Shown here piece after piece: positions 35,691-48,609 of a stretch of DNA of 64,000 bases; within the stretch, counting starts at the first letter, position 1; each line of letters starts with the position of its first letter. A program made the position numbers and the translations under genes. This stretch comes from Isoetes taiwanensis (taxonomy: Eukaryota; Streptophyta; Lycopodiopsida; Isoetales; Isoetaceae): NCBI GenBank assembly GCA_021234155.1, contig JAJEKV010000065.1:4085594-4149593 (forward strand). Reading direction: 5' to 3'. The notes beneath the pieces are model-generated. The model was not told the origin of the DNA. It was given only the letters and a program-made list of their open reading frames with translations, and did no database searches.

Positions 35691-36004
35691 CATGGAAAGC
35701 TTAGTATCAAGACCCATTTCGGCCCTCCGACGCAATAGAACAAAAACCAAACACTACAAAAACTGGGGGATAAAACGAAGTGGCGCCGCGATGCACACAG
35801 CCGAGAACAGAATACGTGTTGTAAAATGCACAGAATTTTGCAGTAATTTCGACCTCCCATTTATTACGTTCTCAAAAGCAGTTGCAGAAGATTTATTGTG
35901 ATGTCTTGCACTTTCTTTCCTGCCATGCCACTGCCTTGATATGGAAAAAATTGCCCGGGGGATGCAGCTAATGTAAGGTCTACATGGCATGTGCGTGCAT
36001 AGTG

Positions 36005-36215
36005 TTAAAGAAAAAGGCCCTTATACGGTTAAAAAACTAAGAAAAATACCCCTTATACAGAACTTTTTAGAAACTCTAGATACACCCCTTACCATATATG
36101 GACACTTTGTTCCATAAATTCCTCCAAACCCCCTACCATATTTGTACAATTTATTATCTAAATTCAACTAGACCCCTTACCATATTTTTAAAATTAGTTT
36201 CATAAATTCGGGTCA
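36005..36215. repeat. Phased CCCTTA-type repeats
   Basis: CCCTTATAC, CCCCTTATAC, CCCCTTACCATAT, CCCCCTACCATATTT and CCCCTTACCATATTT recur at 40-60 base spacing. The pattern resembles subterminal arrays of DNA transposons such as the MULE at 48.9 kb. No partner end recognised. Confidence 0.4.
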
Positions 36216-36790
36216 GGCCTTCATCTACAAGCCGCTACAAGCCCGTCTACAAGTGCCCCAGACAAGTTGTGTATATAGCTTATAGTTGACTATTTGAGTG
36301 ACCAGGTTGAGTGTCAAGTAGGTGTGGTGTGATGAAAACTTGAGGGGGCGGGCTTGGGGAAAAGGATAGAATGGGGCTTGGAGAAGGGTAGAATGGGTTT
36401 GGAGAGGGAGTTGAAAGTGGCATGCAATGAAGACTCATATTATTTGTTTGCATGAAATGAACAATGGATTTACAATTCAAACCCACAAAAGTATAATATT
36501 AAGAAATGTATTGTTAGGACTAGTTTTAGTTCTAATCCACAAAAGTATAATGTATAAACTAGATTGTTAGGACTAGTTTCTTGTGCTTAAAAATATTTAC
36601 GCTGTGTTTATCATTGTATTCGTAGGGGACACTACTATTCACTTTGAGTCGTATGGATAACCCCATATAGAATTCATAAGATACCAAATTTCATGGTCTT
36701 TGTTAAGGTGACAACTTTAGGAGAAAACAACCAAAGTCAAAAACATATTTGATTAGATCGCATAGAACTTGTATCAAGTACTAGACATGA

Positions 36791-37012
36791 ACTCTTTTGC
36801 AACATGGGTTCATGACTAGATTGGATTGAGAGCATATGTATAATCATGTGAATTAATGATTGGGATCAATCCTTTGCTCCCATCATTATGAACATATTTG
36901 AGTTCTTTTGCAACATGGGTTCATGACTAGATTGGATTGAGGGCATATGTATAATCATGTGAATTAATGATTGGGATCATCCTTTGCTCCCATCATTATG
37001 AACATATTTGAG
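36791..37012. repeat. 111 bp tandem duplication
   Basis: The block starting TCTTTTGCAACATGGGTTCA at 36,793 restarts at 36,904 with very few differences, including the same CATGTGAATTAATGATTGGG and CCCATCATTATGAACATATT parts. Recent duplication, non-coding. Confidence 0.85.
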
Positions 37013-37079
37013 GCAACTCTTCCATGTTTTTGTCTTCGTTGTATTTGGACACATAACTAAATTATTCACTCCACATGAC

Positions 37080-39426
37080 TTTTTTTTTTTTTTTTTTTTG
37101 AAGAGCTGTGTCATCAATATATTAAAAGAATGGTAATGTTACAAAGCAAGTGAGGAGGAAGGAGAACTGCCCCAAAGAGATAGCGATACCTCGACCCTCC
37201 ACAACAAACTCACGTAAAAAAGCGCAACTCTTGCTGTACATAAACCGACCATCACCATCTACAACACCCAAGAAGTCCCAGCCAAATGGCAAACTTCCGC
37301 TCTACTAATCCGGGAACACCGAAAGCTTTGAAATAGCTTGTACTCGAAGTCGAGGAATCGAGAGGTTGCCGGGCTATTGAATCCCACGAAAGATCCACAA
37401 CCGCCCGGCTTCCAAATCAGCCACACCAACCAAGCCCGCGATAGATGCAAGGCTTCTTTGCCGCAAGAGCGCCAAGCACCAGATACACATGAAGCGACAA
37501 GCTGGCGGCTAGTCAATCTCACCAAATAGACCCTAATCCAATCCCATGCAGCACGCAAGTGAGGGCATAAAACCGGACAATGCTCCACAGTCTCACGATG
37601 AAGGCCACAACAAGGGCGAGAGGGCTCACACCGCCTAAAGCCCGACTCACAAGGGTATTCACCACGTACGGTGCACCACACGCCGCGAAGCACCCTAACC
37701 TTCGATTGGGGAAGTGAGCTCCATGTCCACGCCCAAACCGGCGCCATCGAGAACCAGGAAAGCTGCAGAGACCACTTGCACGAAGGGGCGGTGTGTCATG
37801 AATAGCCAAACACCGTAACAAGACCGCACAAAACAAGAAGACACAACATCGGGATGAACCTTCCAAACCCGCACCACCACATCATTCGAGGGACTATAGG
37901 TATGTGTAATGGAATACTCCAGCCACTTGTTCCTAGATAGCCCTGGTCAATGCCCCTCAGGAAAAGCGAGCTCGAAAAGAATTCCCCGAAGCTAGGCCGA
38001 CCACCCCAATACCAATCCTCCAAGGTGAGCACGCAGCTCACCTCCAGCGGAGCCTGCGTTCGAGCATGCGGTGGTGGTAAGCCAAACAAGTGTGCGGGGG
38101 TAGAGGAACCCACAAGAAAGGAGAAGAGTGGTGATAAAGCGAGGCATAATCTAGGTGGAAGGGCACACGCACATGATCCCAAGCCCAGCAACACCCACGA
38201 GAAAAGGGGATGCATGTGGGAAAGGAGGAGACCATACAGCAGATTGCCTGGGGCAACTCCACATGCACGACGGCTTTCCAAAGCGCCACACAATGGCGAA
38301 GAGATTTGGCTGCAACAAATAGCCGCACCGGAGAAGACGCTCCATCCCGCGAATGCTCCACACAAACTTGGAGACCAACACCTTACTATCACGGTGCCAA
38401 ATCGGAATGGCCAAGCCCCCATCCTCCGGGCGGAGAAACTTCCACCAAGCCACTTTAACAACCGCCCCTTCATCATCCCGCCCACACAAAATTTGAACAA
38501 TCTTATCCAAAGCCGTATCTTACCCTCGGGGAGCTAACATCAAGAGATCTTTGTATACACATGAGTGCTACAAAATCTTGACTTGGCAATAGTGATCCTA
38601 CCCGCCATGGACAACTTGCTACCCTTCCACCAATTGAGGTGTTTACGCAATCGCAAAATCTCATCCCCTGACCTTCCGATGGAAACATCCTCCAAAGGGA
38701 ATGCCCAATGACTTAATACACACATTACCCGGAAGCACCTTCCAAGGGAATAGAGCCAAACAAGGGGGAGGCAGAGTCGGTGGGCCCATATTCGGAGCAC
38801 TTACCCCAATTGAGGAAAGAATGCCCGAGGCCAAGGAGAAAGTATCCAAACAAACCTGTTCACATTCCATAAATTCCTCTCTTCTGCGCCACTAAGAAGA
38901 GGAAAGTGTCATCGGCAAATTTGGTTAATAATCTGTTGGCTACCATCCCGCATCCAGAAGCCCATCCACCACCCCCTCCTCCCTTTAGGCCCAAAAACAA
39001 TTGAGACGAGTGCCTCCGCCTGTCGTAAACAAAAGCAAGGCCAAAGGGAACCCCGGACGCACCCCTGCGCCTAAGGAGAAAAAGGCGAGGGTTCACCCCG
39101 GGCACACCACCATAGCGTCTTGCTGACCTATGCGGCTTCATGATTTGTCTCTCGCAAAGCGTGGACCCACGGCCCAATGCTAACATCATGGCGGACAAGA
39201 ACTCCCAAGCGGACCTTGTAAATGCAGCTTTGGCAAAGTCAATCTTAAGATAGACAATGCCTTGACCTGTGTTCTCTGGCCCAATAAAGGCCCCCTCATA
39301 AGCTGCGGCAACATTAGTCAAAATGTTTCTCGAGGGGACAAACCGGTCGCACCTTACTAATGGAAGAAGTCAACACCGGCTTCAACTTCTCTGCCAGGGC
39401 TTTCGCAATAATCTTATACACAGAAT
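37080..39426 (-). mobile_element. L1-type LINE remnant, 5' truncated, with A-tail
   Basis: A run of 20 T at 37,080-37,099 is the poly(A) of a minus-strand insertion. Reading down from 39,426: the start of reverse transcriptase (VYLKIDFAKA, FADDTFLFL near 38,900), then LSMAGRITIAKS (38,620-38,570), and a zinc-binding tail with C-GLH-ETVEHC-VLCP (37,620-37,560). Frames are broken throughout; long overlapping frames on both strands come from GC-rich composition. It belongs to the classical plant L1 clade, unlike the other LINEs here, which have microsatellite tails. Confidence 0.85.
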
Positions 39427-39689
39427 AATCTCATACATTACAAAATAATCTCTTGGCAATAATGCCTTCAATGATGTACATGTTTGAAAATGACCTAGAT
39501 CATACACTAAAAATAAATCTCCTGCCACTGCCACTGATGCCTTCAATGATGTACATGTTTGGAATAAATTTTACTAGGGCTTTGTAAATCCAAAGAAAAA
39601 TCAAGGACTAGACAATTATAATAAATAAGTTTATACAAAGAAGATCATGGTGACAGTTGATGGGTCAAAAATTGAAGGCGCGCATCTAA

Positions 39690-40345
39690 AACCGCAAGTA
39701 CATATCATGCCAAGTCATGTACAGATGGTGCTCTGAGAAGTTGTGGGAAGCGTAGAATGTAATGCTAATGTCAGATAGCGATCCTTGACCATCTCAAAAG
39801 CAGGACATCTCAGAAATGTATGGTTTTCATCTTCAATAATCTATAACTGGCAACATGCACATAACATTGCCTCTCGTGTGAATTGTGGCCACTTCTACCT
39901 AGTTGTTTCAATCCGTGATTCCCAATGCTAATACTCAATTCCTCTTCAAAAGATTATGCAACACAAACCTCTTCTTGTTCTGGTTCTAGTTCTAGTTCTA
40001 GTTCTGGTTCCAGTTCTAGTAGATCTTGTACTACCATGAAGCACCATATCCACTATATAAATAAAGTACATGATATAGATGATGATAGGTACCTCTTCTA
40101 GTGCTTGTGATGGCTGAATCTCCTCAGCATTTGAAAAGGTGTCGAAAAGAGCATTGTATTGCATGTTTTGCCCACTGGTACATATAACATGTGTTCGCAA
40201 GTTCTGACCCTAAGATTTTGGAATAGTCTCTACATGGTCATTTTCTCCATAAGATATGGGATGCACAAGCCTTGATCCATGTTAAAATGAGTCTCATGCA
40301 CATATAAATTCCACTTTGGCACAAGGACCACAAGCTTATTGCTTG
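39690..40345 (-). mobile_element. Rearranged LINE fragment with inverted 5' half
   Basis: The minus strand 39,865-39,690 matches LINE 2 (47,790-47,846 joined to 48,412-48,480), without the MITE found there. The plus strand 40,030-40,345 matches the preceding part of LINE 2 (47,295-47,640). The opposite orientation of the two parts is the layout expected from twin priming. Between them, 39,960-40,020 holds an AGTTCT hexamer repeat. Confidence 0.7.
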
Positions 40346-40928
40346 CTTCTTTGTCTAGTGGCAGAGGAGTAGGCCAGATAGAATCGGGATGCCAAGAATC
40401 GGGAGACATGGCGGAGGAGCAGGGCCCTGCCTGATCGAAAAAGCAACGAAAAAAGGAGGGAGATAGAAGCGGCAAAAATCGGAGGGCAGGGATAAATCTG
40501 GCTTGCTAATCTCAGCCATTCATATAGGCCATTGGGACCAAAGGCTTGGATCACAATCTCAACCACTCATCTCGTTGTTGCATGTGTCTTATAACTACTT
40601 TTTTTTTTAAATTTCGCACATGGCAAAGTTGGGGCTTTTATGGTATACATATCTAGTGGCTAACCTTATCGTCTAAGTGCAACCTTTTGTATTTTCTAAA
40701 AGTTGTAACCATTGTTAAACCATTGAATTGTCACATATAAACAATGAATACACCAAAATGTGCAAATACATGCACAAGTTTGTGTTCTTTGCTCCTGATG
40801 CTTATGATGTTTCTTTTGTTGTCATTGTCTAGCACTGCACCATAGTATCGTGTGTTTTGAATTGTTCATGTTCTTGTTATCCAAGATGCCAGTAGTGTGG
40901 TTGTGGTTGTAGTTCTAGTGGGAGATAT

Positions 40929-41260
40929 TGTAACAGACCCATGGGAGACCCGCTTGAATAGATCTGGGTGTCGCGTTTCCGAGACACTGGCATAAATGGG
41001 TAGAAGCGACTACTCATAAACGTCTAGACGATTTTGCCCAGTTGGTTGAGGGCATGTCGGTGAGGAACATTACATTTGGTATCAGAGCAGGGCTCGAATT
41101 CGAGTCTCCATGGGGGCATGTATGACCCAGAATACCATTGGTAGGTCATGACTTGGTCTTGGACACCACGGAATGGTGTAGTCTATGGTTTGTGATGCTC
41201 GAGGACGAGCATAGTTCTAATGTGAGAGATTGTAACAAACCAAGAGAAAATCGTTGAGTA
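40929..41260 (+). mobile_element. Possible second TRIM-like or deleted LTR element
   Basis: A candidate LTR 40,929-41,074 (TGTAACAGACC ... CATTACA) is followed after TT by TGGTATCAGAGC (41,077-41,088), a tRNA-Met primer site. A 156 bp interior ends with a CTCGAGGACGAGCA segment and purine-rich TGTGAGAGAT, next to a second TGTAACAAACC at 41,231. The second LTR diverges after about 30 bases, so it is truncated or coincidental. The CTCGAGGACGAGC segment is typical of the end of Gypsy interiors, so a deleted Gypsy is equally possible. Confidence 0.45.
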
Positions 41261-42259
41261 CAATAAAAGTTTCTTTAGCAGGAGCTGAAAGGAGGGTTGA
41301 TAAAGGACATGTTATTTCTCAATGGTGTAATTTGTACAAGATAGAATAGAATAGAATAGAATGAAGAAAAGCATGTGCTTCATGACAGGTTGCATTACAG
41401 ATTTTGGTTTTACGGTGCATGTCATGGATGAATTTATTCATCATGTTAGACTTTGTTTTCATGGTGCCAATCATCTCATCATTTTGGCCTATTACCTAGC
41501 AATTGTGGAAGTCTATTAAAGAATGCTAGAATCAAGTATATAGGAAGAAAAAAGAAAAAAATCCTATAAAAACTAAAAACTTTTGCTGATGAATACCTAT
41601 GTGAGCATTCTAGTGTAAACTCTTGTATGAATTGGCTTTAAAGGCTTGAAGAGAAGTTTAACAAAATTCACTATATAGCCAACTAATATAACAGAATATG
41701 TGCGAACGGAAATTTAACAAACTTTGCTATGTTACCAACTAGCATAACAACTCTATAATTGGGCCTTAACTTAATGTAACTAGCAAATAGTTAATTTAAA
41801 ATTTAGTTTAATTAATCCGCAGGTGTGAATCCCATAATTTTGAGATGTAACCCCTTGCCTGCTTTCTCTGTCTAGGATTTTCCTCTCTCTAGTGCCTTGT
41901 CTCCATCTTTAAGAATTCAAAGTAGAAGGGCATAGTCTGCGTCTCTCTTTAGTGCCTCGCCCATTTCTCTCTCTAGAGTTCTTCTCTCTTTAGATTTCTC
42001 TTTCTAGAGTTTTAGGATTTTATGCCCCAATCCAAGGCTAGGACGAGACGATTCTTGCCAACTTTGATAGCCCACAACTATTGCTTCCCATAGCAGTGAG
42101 AACCCTGCAAAATGGAGCATTCAAAGAAAAAAATTAATTTCTTTAAGGTGGCTCGTAGATCTATCTTTTGTCCCAAGGCACAATCCTAGATCCAGATTTA
42201 CCCCTACGTGCCACTCTGCTCGATCGGCTCGATTCAATTCGATTTACATCACAAGTTCT
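41261..42259. other. Non-coding stretch
   Basis: No gene recognised. An AGAAT pentamer repeat at 41,343-41,364 resembles the microsatellite tails of LINEs here, but no terminal box is beside it. Confidence 0.4.
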
Positions 42260-42560
42260 AGAAGCAATATTGGGGTGGTGTTGCTTCCTTAAGAAAAAAA
42301 AAATCTTCATTTGCAGCTAGCTTTTCTGCAATACATGCTAGAGAGCGGCCAACACTATGTTTGGCAGTACACTAGTAAGCATACATTTGAATCCGGCTCT
42401 GAGAAGCAATATTGAGATGGTGTTTCTTTCTTTTTTAAATCAAGTCTTCATTTGGTGCTAGCTTTTTTATGGAATACATGCTAGAGAGAGGTCAACACCG
42501 TGTTTGGCAGCATACTTGTTACTGTATATTTTAGATGCTAGATGCAATATTTGGTGGGCT
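42260..42560. repeat. 142 bp tandem duplication
   Basis: AGAAGCAATATTG starts at 42,260 and again at 42,402, with matching CTTCATTTG, CTAGCTTTT, ATACATGCTAGAGAG and TGTTTGGCAG parts; a third partial copy begins near 42,541. Non-coding. Confidence 0.8.
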
Positions 42561-43140
42561 TGCTTCCTTACTTAAATCAAAAGTTTCTTCCATAATATTG
42601 GCGCTCCTCTACTATTGGCGCTCCTTTTGGCGCTTTGCCTTTTTGGTGCCCGACGGCAAAACTTCTCGAGCTCATAACTTGAGCTAGAGACATCAGAATC
42701 AGGTGATTTCGGGCTTGTTGGAAAGCTTATGCCTGGATCTTTCCAACGACATATGATTCGGACCATTTGCATCCTTATACGTTTCAGCTTTTTGGACTTT
42801 TTGATTTCGGGACTGATTTCTTTTATAGATCAGCCCATTTCGGCCCTCTGGAAGTAATGGCTCCTTCAATTCCTCTGCAGCAGTTAGGGGACTTTTCTAT
42901 GGTGGGTATTAATCCCTTTGATCAGCCAAATTAAGGGGCGGGGCTTTCGTCATCCCTTGAAGTCTCGGATCCGCGAACAAAGATAACGGTTACAAAGGTG
43001 ATGTGACTCGATCTCTCAATAAAGATGCTCATCTTAAACAAGCAGACATTAAATAGGGCATTGCATCTTTACTCTCAACGGGATAAGCGTTGTCCATCAT
43101 AAATTCCCGCTGTGTGTTGGTGGAGCAAATGGCAGACGAA

Positions 43141-43345
43141 CCTCCAACATGTGTTGGAGGTTCAACACATGATGATGGAGAGCAGATTACATCCGTTACG
43201 TGTGTTGGCGGGCAATCCGGTTTGGGCGAACCTCCAACACGTTGGAGGTTGAGGTGATGGCGTCGATGGGGAGCAGATTGCATCCAAGCAGGTGTTGGAT
43301 GTGCATATCGCTCGACCACACCTCCAACATGCGTTGGAGGTTCAA
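43141..43345 (+). repeat. Three 90 bp repeats with palindromic cores in LINE 2 ORF1
   Basis: Cores CCTCCAACATGTGTTGGAGG (43,141), CCTCCAACACGTTGGAGG (43,231) and CCTCCAACATGCGTTGGAGG (43,321) are spaced exactly 90 bases, i.e. 30 codons. In the ORF1 frame each unit reads (N/H)LQHVLEVQ or variants. Between the cores the units are diverged but share a GAGCAGATT block. Confidence 0.85.
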
Positions 43346-46300
43346 CTTCGAGATGATGAAAGGGAGCGGATTGTCGAGGCATTGACCCCCTGATGATTTC
43401 TCCAAGGTCCCTCGTCCAAAGACGCGTCTTCCTCTCTATGTCAATTTGCTTCAAAAAGATCTAGAGAACAAGCTTGACATTCTCACAGCCTACTTTGCAC
43501 ATGCACGGCAACAAGAGATGACACAATTTCAATGTGCATTGAGGTCTGAATTGGCAAAGTGTCGTGAACGACCTGCAACGCCACCGCAAAATTCATCTTG
43601 AACATGCAAAGCTTTGGGAAGCAATTGAGAGCGCAAAGTTGGAGTTTGCTACTTGTCATATGACTGTGGAGCACCTAATGGTTGATATTGGCAAGCAAAG
43701 ACAAAATTTACTCGGCCATGTCTCGAGGTGTTCACGAAGTTGTAATACTCGCATGCGAGCATTGGAAGAAAGCATGACCGCCAAGTGATCGAGCTTGCTA
43801 AGGACACATCTAGCCGAAGTTGCCGCCTTGGAACGTTCCTATTCTCATACAACCAAGGCACCTCCAACTTCTTCTTCAAAGCATCATGATCCTAATGTGA
43901 GACCCATGCCTAGTTCATCCTCCCCCAATTTCAAAACTCTCATGTACTGTGTTTTGCATCTACACCGTGATCTACATCCGCCGAGGCTTAGAGAATACAT
44001 TGATAGGCACAACCGCCGCTGTAACTGTAATTGCGTGGGCATGCCGAAGAAGCATCGAGGACTTGCAAATGTGAAGGTACGACTTTGGTGTTAGCTAAAT
44101 TGGACTTCACAACACCGGTTGTTGTCACCGCTGCACATAGGGTTGGAGCATTGCAGCCCCACCACCACAAGAGATAGTGAAATTTTTCGGTCGTAAATTT
44201 GAGTACTAAAATGGATATCCTCAAGCGAGGCCAAGCAATTGAAAGGGACATCTCTATCTGGATTTTTGATCTTACTAAGTCCCAATGATTAGCCGACGCC
44301 AGAATTTACAAAAGGTAAGGCTCCATCGATTCATTGGAAAAGCTGCGTATTTTTACACCATCACATGCAACCTTTTTGCCGACGCTTTTCATCATGCTAA
44401 CGCCACTCATAATGCTGGTGTTAAAGTCCATTCTCCCATTTCCCATGCACATACCAACGCCGCAAATGCGCCTCGTGTTGTTCCATCTTTCGCACCCACC
44501 ACATCTTCTTACGTTTCAAGGCCATTCCTCTCATGATGTTGCTAATGGTACCCTTTGATGCCGCCGACATTCCGCTATTCGCCGCCGCCGCCTCTATTGC
44601 TCCACCTCCTTAGTTCTTTACCGCTCATACCTCAAATGTACCTTCCTAGGAAATGTGCCTTCGGTTGGTGTCCGGAATTGTCGAGGTTTTCCTCGGCGTA
44701 AAGGTGATGGCTTGAATCCCATTGCAAAAAAGATATGGATATCCTACGCTCATGGAAACGTGGGAGCATTCAACCAAACGACTACCTCATTTTACTGTGC
44801 TATCAATTCTTTTCATTATTTAATGAATGTCATGGGCAACGAGGTTGCGGTGGAGTTGCTTGCTATTTCAAGGATGCCCTTGCTCCATATATCACGCTTC
44901 ATAAAGCTGATAGATATAATCGCTACATGTGGATCAAACTTCATTGCCACAATAATAGTACCATTTTTTGTTGCCTGTTACTTCCCACCTATATCATCAC
45001 CTTTCTATGATGAATATGATGTCGCCGCAGGTGATCCCTATGGTGATCTTTATGATGACATTGCTCAATTCAAACGGTTGGGGCATGTTATTCTTCTTGG
45101 TGATTTCAATGCTCGCAACCGCTGAAATGCAAGCCGCTCAACTCATACTTGAGGATGTTCGCGGACCCTTTATGGATGTCTCGCTAATGATACGCTTCTT
45201 TCCACATTCATCGCCGATGCTAACAAACCCGTCTCAACATTTGGAAGGGAGCTCATCCGGTTGTGTGAAGTCTTTGAGATGGTACTTTGTAATGGCTTAG
45301 AGCAATGGCCACACTCTAAAGGTATTACATGCATGTGATAGGATAGGTGGTGGTGGTACTAGTGTTGTTGATTATGTCATTTCCCAAGTGCAAGCCTTGG
45401 ATCTCATTTCAGATTTTCGAATTGGCACAAGGCATAGAGATGAGGAGATAAAATCTGATCACTATCCACTTTACTTGTCATTAAAGTGGCGGCTTCTACT
45501 TCTTCAACCCATTGCTATCCGGGCTCGTCCCTCGCAGATTCGCTTGACTTATTCTAGATCTTTTGAATATGAACAGACATTAGCTCCTGGCTTTGCGTGT
45601 ATTTTGGATTACCCAACTCTTCAAGAGCGTAATGCAGCATTTTGCCGATACTTTGCTTACTTCGCCTGTCTCTTGCTTTGGTACACGCGACGCCGTGTTG
45701 CTCATGCCGGTAGGAAATCCTTCTAGAAATGCCCGGTTTGATGAAGACCGCAAGCGGCTTAAAAACAATTGCGAATGATAGTTGAGTCGGATCGGCGACA
45801 TAATGCCATTAATTATAAGTCCGTTTTGAAACGAAGAAGGCACGCTTTGTTGCCGAGCATCGAGAAGCAAATGTTTGAATTTCATCGCTACATTGAGCCT
45901 CGAACATTCCGGGCGCAAAATATTATATCGACCACCTCCTACCCTTGGACATATTTCTATGCAAAGAATGGGATGAGCGATTGGTCCACTTATATGATCA
46001 TCCCGGGGTCATTAATTCGCGGCCTCCTTTGGTAGGTGATATTCTTCAATTCCACAGGGAGGAGGAAGTCAAAGAAGGATGCGGCATCTATCTAATGGCA
46101 AGTCTCCTCGATCTTCAAGGTTTGCAAGCGTAATTGCTTAAATGGGGGGTCGCTATTGCTTCCAATCATCACTACTCTTTTAAATCAAGCTTTGCAAGAA
46201 GGCTTGCGAAACTTGGGTCACAAGAAGGTCGTACCAATTTACAAAGCGGGTGATAAGCATGACCCTTCTAATTATCGCGATGATCATGGTAAGTTCCATA

Positions 46301-47851
46301 TTTTCAAAGCTCTTAGCCGGTCTTCGAAGCGGTTGACATCATGGGGCAGAACATCTTGTGTATGCGTCTTTGAGGGACAGGCGGGCTTTTCGTCCATGCC
46401 ATTCTACAATAGACCATATTTTCACATTGCGCATGCTTATTGAACATAGTGAAGTTTGAAACAAGACCTCTATATATGCTTTGTGGATTTTATACGCTTT
46501 TGATACACGATTACCATGAGCTTCTTTGGCAAATAACTGCGCACTTGGGGTTCCACAAGATCTTCAAAATGCAGTTTATCGGCTCTATGAAAGGGTTTTG
46601 CTAAATTTCCAAAGATCGTACTCAAATCACTAGCAAATTATTGGAGTTCGGGGGTTGCCCTTTATCTCCTACACTCTTTGGCTTGTACATTGATCAATTG
46701 GAAGAATGGCTTGATAATCATGGATGGAGGTCCACATTTGGCAACACTATATCATTGGGCAACTTATGTATGCTGATGATGTTTCACCTCGGCACATACC
46801 ACGCTAGTATGCAAAGAACATTTACATGCTCGCACGGTTTACGTGAGAACACAGTGCGTGTTAATCTCCAAAGACCAAGCTTTTTGGTAGTTCAATCTTC
46901 TCGCCACAATGTTCCCCTATGCACTATGATCGCCGGGTTGAAGTTGTAGATAGCTACAAGTATCTTGGTGTAGAATTGCAGAAGAACACACTTTGGGGAA
47001 CGGTGTATTACCAAGCCGGTGGTCTTTGGATGGAGAGCACTCTATGCAATGCAAAACAATTGTTTTCGCAAGAGTAAATTCATGATTGGCCACGGAAAGC
47101 CCACTTGTTTTGAGCTTTGGTAGAGCCTGCTTTTCTTGTATGGCTCAAGTGTGGGGCCCGCCATTAGTGCTAGTGCTTGGGAGAGCTTGAAGTGGGTGCA
47201 AAAGTCCTTTTCACTTACGACCTCGGAGTTAAAACAACGGTGCCCTATGCTATTCTTTTACAAGAGAGCGGGTTTTGGCCTCTTCAACATTCCGCCATGA
47301 AGCGCCATCTCCACTATATCCGCAAGGTGCACCACATGGATGATGTTAGGTATCCCGTTCTTGCACTTGGCATGGTGAATCTCCTCGGCTTGAAACGATG
47401 TTGGAAAGAGCATTGCACTACATGGTTTGTTCCGTGGGTCAGGCAACCGTGAAAGCGAAACCGCCTCGATGCTTGAATTCGATCCCGAGCTTTTGCAACA
47501 ATATCTCAATGGTTGTTTTTCTCAAAAAGATATGGGACGCAGATTACTTTGGCCCAAGTGAAAATTGGTCATTATCATGCACACATAAATCCCACCTTGG
47601 CACCGGGCCCCAAGCTTATTTGCTTGCTTCATTGTCCAGAACAAGCTTGTAGCTATTGCATCAATTCGCCGGGGTCCCACAGTGTGCTACGGATTGAGAC
47701 AGTAGATGGGAGCGGCCAGAATTGCCGCTGCAGCGAAGCTTAGACTATGTGCCCGCTAAGCCGATTCTGTGTTATTGAAGATGAAAGCCATACTCTTTTG
47801 AGTTGCCCTCGCTTTTGAGATAGTCCGAATCATTTTTTGACCTTTTATTCC

Positions 47852-48410
47852 CATTAGAGGTAATTTGAGATCTCCTTTTGTCCCCATAAGAATCCTCCAA
47901 TAGAATGAGGTTCTACATCAAACCGCAATTAATGCAAAGATTAACAACTTCATTGTCGCCGTTTTTTCCCTATAACTTTTGATCTACTCATGAAAAATTT
48001 CGCTGCTTTGTTGCATTAGATGCGTAATGAAAAGATCTTTCAAATGATATATGGTTATGATGTATTTCAATACAAGCCATATGTGTTAACCTTTAAAAAA
48101 TATGGTTTTTGTTATTTTCTTTATATATTTACATCCCAAAAAGATATAACAATGGGTTGTCATTAGAAAAAGATCTTGAGGAGACGAATCCATTGCCACA
48201 AAAATGTTCGAACCGAAGTTTTTGATCAAAAAGTTATAGTAGAAAAATGACACCGCAAAAGTTAGTTAGAACTGATTAATTATCGCCGCCACATAATAAT
48301 TGGAATAAAATACACCGGAGCTCTTTCTCTTATTGACAGTTTAAAAAGCTGATGTGGCTTTTTAAGCATCCCTTAATGGGACAAAATGAGATGTCAAATT
48401 ACCTCTAATG
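47852..48410. mobile_element. MITE inserted into the zinc-knuckle region of LINE 2
   Basis: Inverted ends CATTAGAGGTAATTTGA at 47,852-47,868 and its exact complement at 48,394-48,410; similarity continues inward to about 40 bp with mismatches (ATCTCNTTTTGTCCC). The interior is AT-rich without coding. The LINE copy at 39.7 kb lacks this segment, an empty-site comparison. Target duplication is unclear: either ATTCC (47,847-47,851 and 48,412-48,416) or a TA inside the ends, so the superfamily is left open. Confidence 0.85.
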
Positions 48411-48542
48411 CATTCCACGCTTCCACAACTTCTCAGAGCACCATCTGTGCATGACTTGGCATTATACATACTTGAGGTTCTAGATACACGTCAGCAATTA
48501 CTGAGCCCTCAGTAGTTATTATCTCCGCTTGTCTAGTATCAT

Positions 48543-48609
48543 CATTACTGCAAAGGTTTTTCCCTTGAAAACCTTTCGAGGCAGGGGTTGTTTAATCCTA
48601 GTAGTAATG
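48543..48609 (+). other. LINE-type 3' hairpin, copy 3
   Basis: Outer stem CATTACTGC.. / ..GTAGTAATG, inner CCT-TTCG-AGG tetraloop, CCCT/AGGGG pairing and TTTAATCC. Sits 40 bases before the terminal box of LINE 2. Confidence 0.75.

Noticed and set aside
37796-38537. Long overlapping frames on both strands (195-234 codons)
   Set aside because: The minus strand is the decayed L1 reverse transcriptase; plus-strand frames are shadows caused by high GC content.
43141-43341. CRISPR-like array (regularly spaced palindromic repeats)
   Set aside because: Only three units; the segments between cores are diverged copies of one sequence, in frame within a LINE in a plant genome.
43029-43454. 141-codon minus-strand frame
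   Set aside because: Shadow of the palindromic 90 bp repeats in LINE 2 ORF1 on the plus strand.
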